Under the pieces are notes generated by a model. That model did no database searches. It saw only the letters and a list, made by a program, of their open reading frames with translations, and had not been told where the DNA came from. Below, one piece after another: positions 43,527 to 58,500 of a stretch of DNA of 64,000 bases. This DNA comes from Antedon mediterranea (lineage: Eukaryota; Echinodermata; Crinoidea; Comatulida; Antedonidae): NCBI RefSeq assembly GCF_964355755.1, contig NC_092674.1, positions 27,206,001 through 27,270,000 on the forward strand, in the 5' to 3' direction. Each line of letters opens with the position of its first letter. Position 1 is the first letter of the stretch. Position numbers and translations under genes: made by a program.

Positions 43527-46500
43527 ATGTCACTGTGTATTGTCTTCATTATTGTTACTGGATTGTCTGTGTGCCATAGTCAGAGTAAGTAAATTACATT
43601 TCTAATTAAAATAACATATATAAGGACTATAAAAGTGTTCAAAAATAGAATAGCCATGATCATCATCGTTATTCAGAGAGGTTTTCCTGCTGTTTTAATT
43701 TACAAGGCGTTATGGTCATTCATACCACTATAGCCTAATTCATAAGAACAAATATTATACTACAGGTACGTAAAGTAAAGCAGCATAATTTGATTTAAAC
43801 ATTTTAAATATTAAAGCCTATTGAAATAAGGATAAATAGTACGTATCGTACCATGGTACCAACTTTTAAAGCGGACTCATTAAAACAATACGAAATACAT
43901 AATCTGTCAGAGTAAATAGGACCCCCATGTATAGAAGTGTTTATGAATTCTTTTAGGCCTATTTCTTCTTTTATTTACAATAAAATCAAATTATCAAACT
44001 TTATGTGATGTGCCCATGGATACGATGACATCATACCACTACCATATTTGGGCACATTACATTTTTTTTTCTAACTAGTTTCATAGTGTAGACAGAACTT
44101 TAGGCTTACTCAACACCAATGAGAAAACAATTCTTATAGGTACTCCTGATTTTAATATCATTTCGTTTGAAAGATGTTGTTAAGAATGAATAGGTCTACA
44201 CTGACTACGGAGGAAAAATAACTAATTAACTTCCTCCTTGCAAAGAGTACGGTACACTACAACAGTGTACGTATAGGCCTACTGTATATATTTCCAGGGA
44301 GATGTAAAATAAATCTCCCCAATATTTCCTGATTAGTTTTTTTTAATGGAACCCACGGTACTACGTAAATAATTTTAATGGAAACTATATATGACACGCC
44401 ACGCTCCACCTGTCTACATTTAGATTTGTTAGTCCCGTTTGGCTCATTCACTTCGACTGTACTCTGTATACTATTTTACTGTGTGTACTTTTTTGTGGAC
44501 TATCAGGTGCTTGAAAGCGGCTGGTTGATTGACAGATAAAAAAGGGCAAAATGTTCCCTGTGAGTGGACAAGGTACTCCAACCTCTTCCCGTCTCTGTAA
44601 ACTGTGATAGCTTAATATTACTCTAAAGGTGATTTTGCCATTTCCCACTATTACAATATAGGCCTACACGGTGTTTATTTGGGTATCTTCGGGGGACTCA
44701 ACAAAGTAAGTCCTTACAGAGGTATCCCCTCTGAATAAGGATTAATTGATTGTTGTGTTATGATTATCATTTCCCCTGTCTTTTAATATGGGGGTGTCCC
44801 AAAGGAACAGGTAAAAACCCCGAGTAAAAATAAAATAGGCCTTGCTCGTTTATAATACCCCCCGGAAAGTATTCCTTTAAATCGAGTAACAAGAAACAAT
44901 TGCAATTTCTTGACTGGAGCTAAATGTACGGTTTAAATTTCGCTACCGTACACCTCGGATGATTGATAAAATTTCGTACAAAAAAACTGACGTTCAAAAG
45001 TTATGTAATGTGGCCATTGGTTTTCCCTCCTGTATTGAAATACCAATATGATTACAACTTTATCACAAAATTACGTTTTTTTCGCTCTGAAAAAGTAAAA
45101 AGTGGTAAAGTTTGTTGAAATAGGACTAGGCCTACACACTACCGTACACCTTTCGTGATTTCCGAACGACGTTTCTAAAGCTCTGTCACGTCTACACTAT
45201 CAAACCGTCTAGTTTGACCAAAAAAGCCCAAATATGGTGGTGATATGCTTAAATATCGTAGTGATATGACATCATCATGTCCATATATGGGCACATCATT
45301 TTTTTGTCACACTATTCATATATTGTAGACAAGGCTTAACAACTCGCCTTAAGTTGTGATATGGTCATTGACACCCCTTCATCTTGTATTATATAACGTT
45401 TTTTTTGCTTTTATAGGGGTACCGTAACATTTACCAGTATCATAGGGAAATTCCTTGACACATCATCACATATGAAATTATTTTAGAGAACGTCCTTTAT
45501 CTAACCCTTAAACTTTCCATTATACAGACATCACAATCATGTAATACACATGGGATGCTGTATTACGCAATTTTCCTGTGATATTGGAGAAATATTGTCA
45601 TATGTCAGCGAGATACCAGCACTGGGTGATTTGCAATGTCGCTACCGTACATATTCAGTTCGTTTTGGTTCATATAACATTTGCATTTACAAAGCTTCGA
45701 GCTGGCACAATGCCACTTGGTGTTCACACAGTGGGCTATATAATTAAGTTGTACGCTATTGTTTATTTGGTCGAAATTGGTCATTTAAGCGTGTATACAC
45801 AACAATGTTAAATTACTTACTAAAATCAATTTCGAAATGTCCCTTATTTAATTTTCAAACAATTCTATGGAGCAAAAATCATTTCTTATTCAAACTATTA
45901 GGGCCTAGGCCTATATACGATTTTGTTATGGAGTGGAATGAGGAAATATATGTATTTGTTTTGTATTGTGGAAAAATATATGATATCTATAGCGTGTAAT
46001 CAATTAAAATTCGGTTGGCTAACATAGCAGTTATATATTTTATGGTGGTTCATTTTCCATTAACCAGATTCTACAGCTGTCATGAAATACTATATAACTT
46101 ACTATCGACAGTCAGCTATAAATTGCATGCAGATAGAACCTACTGACGACAGAGATAACCATATTAAATAGTATTTAACGTTCTAGTTGACTGTCTATAG
46201 CCAGTTAGATGGTATCTAATGACACCTACAAAATCCACCATCGGATGTCCACATTTCCCTCATCATCCTAGTCGCATAAATGTTTTTAATTTAATATACA
46301 TTTTTGGTTTTGTCAGATGTTGAGGGATTAACGGATTCAGAATTAGATATAGTGGTGGAATTTGTAAAGTCACACGAAACGTTTCAGCAAATGTCTTCGA
46401 CAAATAGTGTTGGAACAAGGATTGTGGGATATTCATTTCAAATGGATAGCGATGGTAGATTAATATTTAATGGACTATTTACTGGAATACTTGACTTTGA

Positions 46501-49500
46501 AAGGGTGAGAGATGGACTTGACAGCATTACAGAACAACAAGCGACTCAATTGCTAAAGGTATAATTTTAAAATCGAAACAATTAAAATCTATTTTTTACT
46601 ATAATAGACTGTTAAACAAAAGCTAGCTAGCAAATAAATTAAGGGATGACTAAAAAGTTAATTAACTAAAGGCCTAGACAATGTTTGGCTGGAACGATAA
46701 AATAATAGTAGTTTTCGATTTGTGCGCATGCGGGGAAGTTGTGAGGCTCTTTCTCACTACACTCCTTATTAGCACAATTTAATCTATCAACGTCCAAGAT
46801 GACGACATTAACAAATATCTAAAACTATGCGTATATAAGGCCATATATTACAACATCACATTCAAATATAGTTAGAACTAGAATTCACCAGGTAGGGGAT
46901 ACAAGTTGGCGTAGGTAGTGACCCGATCGGTCCCAGCGTTTAGAAACCTTAGCCAACAAAAAAGATGTGGCTGCTTCAGGGAAGGCCCACTTCTTGAGAA
47001 AATCGCTTCTGAAGAACCCAGTCAGCCCATGATGAATGGGTTCTTTTGAAGCGATTAAAAATTGTTTCATTGTCCAAACAAATATCTTGCAGCATTTTAC
47101 CTTCAGTTTTTCAACTACATTGCATTATTTAATTCCCAAAATGTTTTACAGGAAGATTTAAGGAATATAGTGCAGGCGCTTGATGCAGAATTTGGATCAT
47201 TCGCAAGCTACTCGTTTGACGTAAAGAAAGGTCTGGTTGATGCCGAGTTCTCGAATATTTTATCCGATGAATTAAGGTCATACCTGATAGCAGCGCCGAG
47301 ATGGCAAAGAATTTGCTTTGCTATAATAACATCTACAGAAGGTAAATGATTATACTTTTGTTATAATGTAATGCGTGAATTAATGCATAAATACAGGATA
47401 TATTATTGTGTTCATTGTGGTACGCGCAGGAGTGTACGCTATATTAATTTAAGATTTGTTTGTTTGTTTCATTTATTTATTTTCCACACATTGAACAAAA
47501 AAGAACATATTTAAACTTCTAGAAAGAAAAGAAGACAATGTGTGAAAGGAGATCAAAATAAGTAAAACTTACTATAAAGTATGAATGAACTTGAATAATT
47601 GTCGTTATTTTAGTACTTGCCGTTAGAATCTTATTGACTAACAACATCGCTATTAATCAGAATAGTTCCTAACTAGTACAGATAGTAACTTAATTAAACC
47701 TACTGTGTTGAGCCAAGGTCAATAAAATTACATTTTTTGCCCATGGTTGAGCTATATTATATTTAAATTCTTTATCATTTTCAATAATTAAAAAAAAAAC
47801 AGCGCCGTCTTCCGTTCCTTGAAAACATGGTGTTAAGATACAGGTGTCTCTGCCTTAAGTTGACATATCACGTGGTCACATGATGTTCACCCATTAGGTA
47901 GGCCTATATTTGTTCATTTCAGGTGATGATACTCGAAGGTTTGACGACTGTAGGAGTATCTGTCCAGTACCTACTCCTTTTATTCGCGATAATGCAGTGT
48001 ACGACGCTTGTACGGCGGAACGTAAGTTTTTAGAATCTTTCTGAAGATATCAAGAAAGCGAGAAAAAACTGTTTTCTTCGACTTTTATAAAATATAGAGA
48101 TTCTAAGCTTCCTCCTTACCCCCATCTTTCATCTGGATTGATTATTGAACAATAACAAATCAGAAAATCAGCGCCACCCATTGATCAATCAAATATTTTC
48201 GACGACACTTTCGTGAAACACTGAGTAATACTCATCAGATTCTGGAAAATAATTACCAAATTTACCAAAACTTCGAATTCTCCGTCCGTGTTCTGTCTCT
48301 ATTTGGAGATATAAGAAACATTTTATCTGGAAATATTTTGGGTCTTGTGTATAAAAATTGCATTGTTAACGTTGATCAATTGCATTTTTCTAAAATAAAC
48401 GGCGTAAACAGTTTATAGCTCGGCGATGTGAACGTGGTATAAAAGAGGTATAAGTCTGAATTATTATCTTTATTAATTTTTATAGAAGTAATGTTTCCAT
48501 ATGGTGTTGATTTCAACGACGAAATTGGACCGGTGAATGATGATGGATCTTCGGGCAGGATCGATCTATTGACGTTCTTTCCGTTTTACGATGAGCTGCA
48601 CGAATCACTTTTTGTACGTAAACGGTTTTCAGAATTGAAATGAATACACCCTTATTATTCATCGTATTAATTAAAGATGTATTGTCAAGTCAAGTATATT
48701 TCAAGTAAACATTATAAAAAACATTTACATTGAAATGAATTTGAAAGGTTTCGGCTAACAACATAGAACTTAAACTACAAATAATGAAAAATTAAGATTA
48801 ATTAGGCCTAAATCAGATTTGTAATTGGTTATTGTGTAGTTTTAATAAAGTTAATCACCTCCGTAGAAAAAAACGGAAAAAAATAATGCTTCCACTTATA
48901 AAATGACAAAATAAATGGTTAAATTCAACCAATTGGCTGGCAACCAATTTGACTATTTTTGCTTTCAATTACAGTTTCTTCAGGTAAATATTTTTTTTTG
49001 GATCCAATTTTTGATCAAAATGGAATATTCAACAAAAAATGTTTTAATAATTATTTTTGTCAGAGTAACAATACATCTTTAGCAAGATAAATGTGTTTTA
49101 TAATTATGTAGCCTATCGTAAAATGTATTCAACATGAAACAATGAACTAACAATAATTATAGGGCATACACACATTTAAACAAATCTTTGTACATTAATT
49201 TACACTGGACTTTTTTTTAATATATATAATAGGTGAACACAAATGGGATAATTTCATTTGATGAGGAAGAGGCGACATATACATCGCAACCCTTTCCCCT
49301 AACATCGGACCAAGGGAGTGGAGGATCTTCTGTTGATGAACATACATCACTCATTGCACCGTTTTGGGCTGATGTTGATACAACTGAAGGTGGTACCATT
49401 TACTACCGACAAATGACAAGGCGTGACGATGAATCCCTAGCTGCCGCCGTCGATGAGATCGTAAACGAACATGTTATGTATTCTGGAGACGCATTTCAGT

Positions 49501-52500
49501 TGATTTGGTACTTGGTAGCTACTTGGGACCAAGTCGCGTATTACGGCAGGCCAACTTACGAATTTACGCGTAACATTGTGAGTATATGAAGCCGTAAGAT
49601 TGGTTCTCACTAGAGACGCAACGCAAGGACGTAACGTAACGTAAGTGATTTGACCAATCACAAGCGATGGATTATTCGAACAGTGGCTTGTCATTAGTCA
49701 ACTCGATTGCGTTGCGCGTACGCCCTTGCGTTGCGTCGCTAGTGGGAACCACGCTTTACACGTAATTTAAAGTAAAAGATTAATGTGTATAAAGTGAATA
49801 ACTGTTCAAACTACGAACATGCCTATTCAAAGTTTGATATTAATCTGTAGTATTTTTCATCTTTATCATCATTCAACCACATTAACATGTCCCTCTCCTC
49901 AAAAAGCGCCTCATCTATAAAGCTTTGTACTATATATATTTTTTATTATTTAACACAGACTAACACCTTTCAAGCAATTCTAGTGACGGATGGTATACAA
50001 TCATACACCATATTCAACTACGGTGATATACAGTGGACAACTGGAATTGCTAGCGATGGTGACAATTATGGTCTAGGTGGCACACCGGCCCAGGTATATA
50101 TCAATGATTGGAATCAAAATGTCTTACCTACCGTGATTTTAGTATTCTGTGTTCAAATTAATTTTTTTGATTATAAGTTAATATTCTGGTAATTTGCCAT
50201 TAACCAATAGGCCTATTGGTGTTCTGTTTTTCCAGTACGATTCTGGAATAAATAATTGCTTCGGCCGGTATTAAATATGGTGTAAGAAAATATAACATAA
50301 AATAACCATTTTTCTAGCATTGATAGGCTATTAATAGGTTTATACATTATAAAAACACGATACACAGCTAACAATTGAAGGTTAATTATTAATTCGATCA
50401 ATAATTACTGTATATCACTTTAGGATTTGGTATTATCATTTATTGTCTTATTTCAAAATTGAGAACACTGATATCTAAATTGAGAAAACACTGATTTTAA
50501 AATTGAAATAATACTGCTTTTTAAATTGAAATAACATTGTATCCTGTTCCTTTGTCACCTAGGTAGGGTCCGGGACCGCGACAGAAGGAGAACGGATGGG
50601 GACCCTCCAAAGAAATTGCATTTTATTTGTCGGGCATTTGTATGATTTGTTTTATTTTTTTGAATGCGCCTTGAGCACTCTTGAGTGGCATGTGCGCTAT
50701 AAAAATCCTGTTATTATTATTATTTTATTATTATTTTTAAATAGAAATAACACTGATTTCTAAATTGAGAGAACATTGATTTCTAAATTGAGAGAACACT
50801 GATTTCTAAATTAAAAGAACACTGATTTTTTAATTGAAAGAACACTGATTTTTAAATTAGGAGAAAACTGAATAACACAATAGAAAGTACGGTACCGTAC
50901 GGGCCTTATATGAATGCGTCGGTACTTTTCATATATATATATATCTTTCATTTGAATGCGGCACTTTATTCGACTGTAGCACACATAAAAAAGTTAAATT
51001 GCTGTCGTGATACGACTGCTGTAGCATAATGTTGTGAGCCGTTTACTCAGTTATTGAAGGAGATGCAACATTAATTACAATGAATGTATAATTGTTGTTA
51101 ATATTCAGGTTGGATGTAATGCTGGTGATGAAGTCAGGCATCATGACGTGGCTGAATCCCAAACAGATGCCATAGTGAATATTAATGAAACAAGCAATGT
51201 TGGCCAGCCAGGCAGATACATTTTCAAAATCAGTGAGGAAAATGTAGTATCGTATGACTGCAACGCTTTTGGTAAATATATAACTCAAAATATATACATA
51301 ATATTTTCGCCTTTTCCATTTCTCGACTCGATTTGAATGGAAGCTTCATTTTGCAGATGTTAAGTTCAAGTCAATGACTACTACACGTTTATTTGAATGT
51401 AAAAACCAATTGCTGTGTGCGTCTTAAGAGAATGAGATATCTTGCGTGTGGTAGTAGTAGTTGCGGGTGATAACTAGTTTCATCGTGTGTGTCTCTAGCA
51501 AATTCTTTTTTGTGTATAGTAGTCATTTGTTGCGTGATGATAGTAGTAGTTACGTGCAATAGTCAGTTCTTGCGTGTGGTTGTAGTAGTAGTTACGTTTG
51601 ATAGTTGTTGCGTGCAATAGTCAGTTATTGCGTGTGGTTGTAGTAGTAGCTACGTGTGATAGTTGTTGCGTGCAATAGTCAGTTCTTGCCTGTGGTAGTA
51701 GTAGTAGTTACGTGTGATAGTTGTTGCGTGCAATAGTCAGTTCTTGCGTGTGGTCGTAGTAGTAGTTACGTGTGATAGTTGTTGCGTGCAATAGTCAGTT
51801 CTTGCGTGTGGTAGTAGTAGTAGTTACGTGTGATAGTTGTTGCGTGCAATAGTCAGTTCTTGCGTGTGGTAGTAGTAGTAGTTACGTGTGATAGTTGTTG
51901 CGTGCAATAGTCAGTTCTTGCGTGTGGTTGTAGGAGTGGTTACGTGTGATAGTTGTTGCGTGCAATAGTCAGTTCTTGCGTGTGGTAGTTGTAATGTGGT
52001 AGTTAAGTGTGATAGTTGTGCATCCAATATTCAAGTTGTATATGTATAGCTAGTAGTATGTGATAGATGTTTTGTACGGTACCATAATTATATTATTTTG
52101 TGTACAGATAGTGGCTCAATCCTTACATATCCTTCCTTCGGATCCATGCTGGGTGGTGCAAGGATATTCATTCAAGGAACATGTTTCGATAATCAAGATA
52201 TTGTAATGTGCAAGTTCATTGATGCTGAAACCGGACCAGAGGTACCGTGTCAATTTGAAAACGAACGCGCAGTGTCTTGTGTGGTACCATGGTTACTGCG
52301 CATTGGTAGAGTACCAGTTTTTCTTTCAAAGGATGGTGGTATGACTTATGGCTTTCGAGGAATCTATACATCAGGTAAGCAACTCGAGAATAATAAAATA
52401 ATTATCAAATAATTATCAAACACGTATAAACCATACTACCATATATTACAACCTCATGGCAGCTGTGTTTTTACCTAACTTTTCACATCTGACTGGAGAG

Positions 52501-55500
52501 AGGCAAATGTAAGGTGTTGAGCATTGGCTCTTAGAACAAGTGTAGACATATGCCAATAATGTTTTTCCCAAATCAAGTTTAAAGATGTATGTAAATAACC
52601 GACAAATAAATAATTTAATAAATGACAAATTGTCAAAGAGGTTGTTTTAAACCAGTCTTGGATGCCGTTCATTATGACAAGTGTACATTGCTTTGGTTTG
52701 TATTATAATCCAAATGCTTTTGTTTTGTAGTGAGTGTTGATGAAGTAACCGAAGATGTCGCGCCAAAAGCTCGCCTTGAGTACGATGACGACTTGGAAAG
52801 ATACACGGTTATGTGGAGGGCAGACTCCTTGCAAGGGCATTTCTTCGATATTGACATTATTTTATATGATGAGTATGATCCAACAAACCTAGAAATGGTC
52901 AATATTTTAAATGATAGGCAATTTGAAACAGCAGAAGAAAATTATGAATATCTTGTGCCCAGAAATTTTGAAGTGGAAACATCAAAACTTGGAGTCATTC
53001 GTGTTATGCAAGGTGACGAGGAACCTGGTGGTAACAACGAGTAAGTATTTAATGCGTTTCATTTATCCTTTTCAAGTTTGAAGTCTGAAGTACCACCAAG
53101 TTGCTAATCATAGTCTTTTAGACCAGACTTCAGAATCATAGACCATAAATTGATAGAAGTCATTCAATGTCAGTAAAACATAATTAATATCCACCACCTA
53201 ATTGGAATAAACAATTTAAGCAACAAAAACGTCTTTGTGCGAAAAGGGAATGGAGTAACTTTGTTATTATTCACAGTTATTATCAGTTAAGATCCATTCT
53301 ATCTTACTTAACACTAGTGTATACAAACATTGGCGTATTGTTTTTTTTCTGAAAAAGAAAATCTTGTCAGAATTAAAAATGTATTACAGTAAATTTAACT
53401 TTAAAATGAAATAAATAAATGTTTATTTGATTTGACTTGTTATACAAACAGATACCTCTATCATCTTCCACTTTTGCAAGATTTTACAAAATGTTATCAT
53501 TAATACTATTTATCTGTTCACAGTTTTGCATTATACATTTGGAGTGACCCATTTGACATGAGCATATTTTATAAATATAAGTTCGATTTACGTAAATGGT
53601 GTTCGTCATGGCAAAATTTGTATGGAGCATTTACTTCAGATGGTGAATTTACTTCAGATGGTGAATTGAGGTGTCCATGTAACCTACAGACTGCTTTGGT
53701 CGATCGGGGACGCTTTGAGTCAAGTCCACGCTGTTCAAATACAGTCGAGGATTCGTGTTCAGATGACGGTGATATTGTGCACTGTGTTCGTAGCAGCAGT
53801 CCCAGGTAAACTATACCATACCGTTTGTGGAAGGAGTCAAGTCAGCTCTGGTCTCCCTTTTTAAGAAAAGAGCTTTCAGAAAATATTTCACTTCACATTC
53901 TCAGCCCCTTTTCCAATTCTCAATCCTTTCCGTCATTCTCACCTTCTTGACCTTCCCATTCCCAACCTCTTTCCAATTCTCCACATGCACTTTCTAAGCA
54001 TCATGAGTTTGATTGTATAGATTATGTAGATTTGTTTGTATATTTAAAACTTTAACATAAAAGAAATAATCTGATTATTTACTACCTGTAGTTCCAACGG
54101 AGAAGGTTTAGAGTGTTGTTACGACATCAACGGAAACCTTGCCAATATAGCTGATAATTTGTATGCAGGTTACATTCATCGGTATCACTACCACGGTACA
54201 GAACCATTCGACCAAACGGGTACTTCTCCCTACTTCTCGCATTACACAAGTGATGTCTTGCCATACATTAGGTGCTGCTCTACTAGGTCTGATTGTGATC
54301 GGTATTTCATACCATATCGACCATCGCAGGATTGTAATGGCTACCAGCCTCCTAGACCAGGTACATTTGTAGATATCTATGTATGTCACCGCAAGCACAC
54401 CTAAAAGCAACAAAAACATTATAATCATATCTCTTTTTGACATACAGTACTTTAATCATGAAATATGATACACACCATTGATTTGACAGTACTCTGCCTA
54501 TTTTTATTTGTTGTGGTGGGTTGAGGGAGAGGGAACTTAATTGTTTTCACAAAGGTTCATTAAAAAGACATACAGTATTTTATAAACAGAATATTTTGTT
54601 TGACAGGAAGATTGAATGGTGATCCCCACATATTAACTCTGGATGGACTTGCGTACACATTTAATGGACATGGAGAGTACGTTCTGATAGACGCACTCGG
54701 TGGATTGTTTGAAATGCAAGGACGTACCGAACCAATTAAAAATGGTTGGTAGGCCTACTGTAAATAGCACTATAGTGTAAGGAATTGAAAATTAGGTGAA
54801 CTAATGAAAAGCATACATGGTTGTTACAGATATAATGCCAATTAAGGTACAAATGCGATGTCTGGGCTTGGTTTACATGGATGTCGGCAAATTCTCTTTT
54901 TTATTCATGTATAAAACAGAAGAAACACAGTGATAACCTATACTATATAAGACAGGCTAATATTTATAACAGTCATACATTATACCTGAAATTATAAATG
55001 TATATTGTCTAGAATTTGTATTCTGAACAAATAAATAATTATTATTTATTAGGTACCACACCAATTAAGGCTACACGGTTTACTGCAATCGCAGCGAAAT
55101 TTAACAATGATACGATGGTACACGTAGCATTGAATCAAGTACGTGGACTGGTTGCCTATACGACTGAAGACTATGTATGGTCACGTATAGACTTTGACGA
55201 TAATCCGATCTGGTCTGGCACAGGTAATAATACTTCATTTTTCATTTGATATGTGGCTCGTGTCAGTGACAGGTTGAATGTTAAAATCATTAAAAACCAA
55301 TTGAAAATGTTCATTTATCCGATCTGGCACAGGTAATAATACTTCTGTAAATCAAGTATTTAAATTTATTACCCCACTTTCTGATTTTCTGACAGCGGTT
55401 TTTTTTTTTAGCAGAACAAGCAAATTTTTAAAGTTGTGCTTGCCACAGGACTTTTTTTTTAAATTGTGGCATTTTGCAAAAATAGAAAAACTAAACCTAC

Positions 55501-58500
55501 CACTAGCCTTTTAAAAACCTTTTTTGCAGGACTTACCATCTTCTACACTAAGGCAACCAATGAGACCAGTGTATCTATAACCGTGGCGTACGATTTTGGA
55601 TTATCATTCGTTGTTGAAGCTAACAATGACCTGATGTCAATAATAGTCTACGGTCCTGAGATGTTGCGTGGCAACACCAGCGGATTGCTTGGAAACTGGA
55701 ATGATGATGTCACAGATGACCTTCGAACTCCAGATGGGGACATCATTCCCTCAAACTCAAGTCTTCGAGATATCCACTATGATTTTGGAGAGAAGTGTAA
55801 TATAATTTATATACAGTTTTATTTCACTGTAGCTAAGTAAAAAGTAAATGCCAAGACCTCATCCAATCACCATCCCTTTAACATACATCTTTAGCATCCA
55901 TAGTAAGGGACTATAATATCTCTATGTGTACAGTACACATTGTTGGCAAGAAAAACACCTGCAACAGGTGTTTTAGTTCAAATCAAATTTTGTTCTAAAT
56001 CATGACTACTGTTTGATTCTATTTAGGGCGAGTTGACCCTGAGGATTCAATTCTATATTATATACCTGGTACTGATTATAGTACATACTATAATCCCGAT
56101 TTTGTGCCATGGTTTGAGCCACCAGACAATTTTGATCAGGAAGAAGTGAAGAAGGTTTGTGGAGACAACATTGAGTGTATCTTTGACTACCAAGTTACAG
56201 GGAATGTAGAAATTGCCAAAGTCACAAAAGATATTGTAGAATTTGTTGAGGAAATTAAGGAAGATGTTAAACCTGGTACGTTTTTTTTCCATTATCACAT
56301 GCCACTAGAATAACCATTACCATCATCATGGATTACAAATACCAAATCCCCCTACTATTATACCTATTTACCATGATTAACACTACCAAATCCACTTCTA
56401 CAATCACCATGATGACAACTACCATTAATACCACTACACAACAATGAACATCCATTACCACCATTAACACTACCATTTCCACCACTAGAATAACCATGAC
56501 AACTACTACCATCACCATAATTATGAAAACCATAACCTTGAATACCCATTATCAAATTCACAACTACCATCCTCATGATGACCACGGATCTCCATGATGA
56601 CCACTACCATCACCATGATGGCCACTCCATCACCATGATGACCACACCATCACCATGATGATCACTACCATCACCATGTTGACGACTACCATCACCATGA
56701 TGACCACTACCATCACCATGATGACCACTACCATCACCATGATGACCACTACCATCACCATGATGATCACTACCATCACCATGATGACCACTACCATCAC
56801 CATGATGACCACTACCATCACCATGATGACCACTACCATCACCATGTTGACGACTACCATCACCATGATGACCACTACCATCACCATGTTGACGATTACC
56901 CTCACCATGATGACCACTACCATCACCATTGTGACCACTACCATCACCATGATTGAATACCAATTACCATGACCTCACCCCCATTTTCAATATATATCTA
57001 CAGTACAACGACCATTCCACTTGTAAAATCCTAATAATTTTCTTTTACAGTTGTAGTGTGTGGTTTCATATCTACTCCGCAAAACGGCTCCAAGACTGGT
57101 ACAACGTACACAGAGGGCAGCATTTTAATATTTATTTGCGAAACTGGTTTCAAATTGACTGGTGAATCTAGGATCATTTGTACACCAGAAGGAGTTTGGT
57201 CAGATTTTACACCCACCTGTGTTGGTAATTATTAAGTTTATATATTATTACCTTGTACTGTATTTCATTTAAAATTGATCCTTTTCTCTTTTCTTATTTA
57301 ATCTCAACTCACTCCATCCTACCATACCAGTTCTTCTTTTGTATTCATGTTCCTCCAATCAGATTTATTCGTTTATTCTATTTTTTGCATCTCCTCTCAA
57401 TCCTTTACTTTCCACAATTCATCCAGTATCTATCTCTCTTGTCTGAACACTTCTTCTATCAATTCTCATTTCATAAACACTTTTCTATATTCTTTAATAA
57501 ATAAATTGTTCTATTTTATTTGCAGACCAATGTGAATACGCAGAAGCCCCTCAAAATGGAGCTAAACAATTCAAAGGGCAAACTATATACTTCACATGCA
57601 ATGATGGTTATACGTTAAATGGAGAGTCTTCCATAATGTGTATGGGAGGGACGGTGTCTGATAGTATGCCCACTTGTGAAGAAGGTAAATTTTTTCCATT
57701 AAATCAACCTATACTAGAATCATATTTACATTTTAGACGATTGGAGGTATATCTCCTTCCTTAATGCTGCATCATTTCTAAGTTTGTATAATTAGTTAAA
57801 AAACAAATACTAAAATTTTCCTTTGCTCACCTTTACTTTTAGATTTTCCCATCTTGTATATTATAATTGGTTCTGCTGCTGCTGGCCTCTTTTTAATATT
57901 TATTGGCATTTTATGCTGCTGGTGCTTCTGCTGCAGAAGGTATGTGAATAGGGGTGTCCCAAAGCATTGGTTTTACTGTAGTAAAAACATTACTTATTGA
58001 AATGAATCAAAATCTAAAAGAGGGCGAAAGAAAGTCACTCACGCATGTAATTTCAACTAAAAAATGTAATGATAATTACCAAAAATTAAAGCCAAGACAT
58101 TTTGACTGTCCACATGGCACTACAAAAAAGTAACCTCAATGCAATGACCTCTTACCTTATATCAGAGAAAGATTTTTTATTTTATTTACTGTCTTGGTAT
58201 CTATACACAAAGTATCCACTAAGTACAGAGCTCCTATGAAATTGAACGAGTTTAAAAAAAAAAGTAGATACTTTGAATTCTAAATGTTTCTAGTTCTTTA
58301 CTTCATATCAACTCTTTATTTGTAGATCTAGTAGTAGATCACAGGCTGGAAAACACAAAGAATCATCTTTTCATGTCATGTAAGTGTACCAGAAAAGTCA
58401 ATAATATTGAAAAGCCCCCCCCCCCCCCCACTCCACAAGAATCCCACCCTAAAAAATACTGTTATGTTTTCCCAACCCACCCTAACTTTTTGACACCGGG

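Noticed and set aside
44700-44750. Palindrome CAGAGG...CCTCTG as another micro-foldback insertion
   Set aside because: The flanks are inverted (TCCTTA/TAAGGA), not direct, so there is no target duplication.
51530-52015. Regularly spaced repeats suggesting a CRISPR-like array
   Set aside because: The whole 58-bp unit is repeated, with no unique spacers, in an intron of an animal gene.
56610-56963. Long open frames on both strands (HHGDGSG and MMTTTIT repeats)
   Set aside because: They arise from a 21-bp minisatellite inside intron 16 of the Mesh-like gene. All frames are periodic and no splice or start context supports them.
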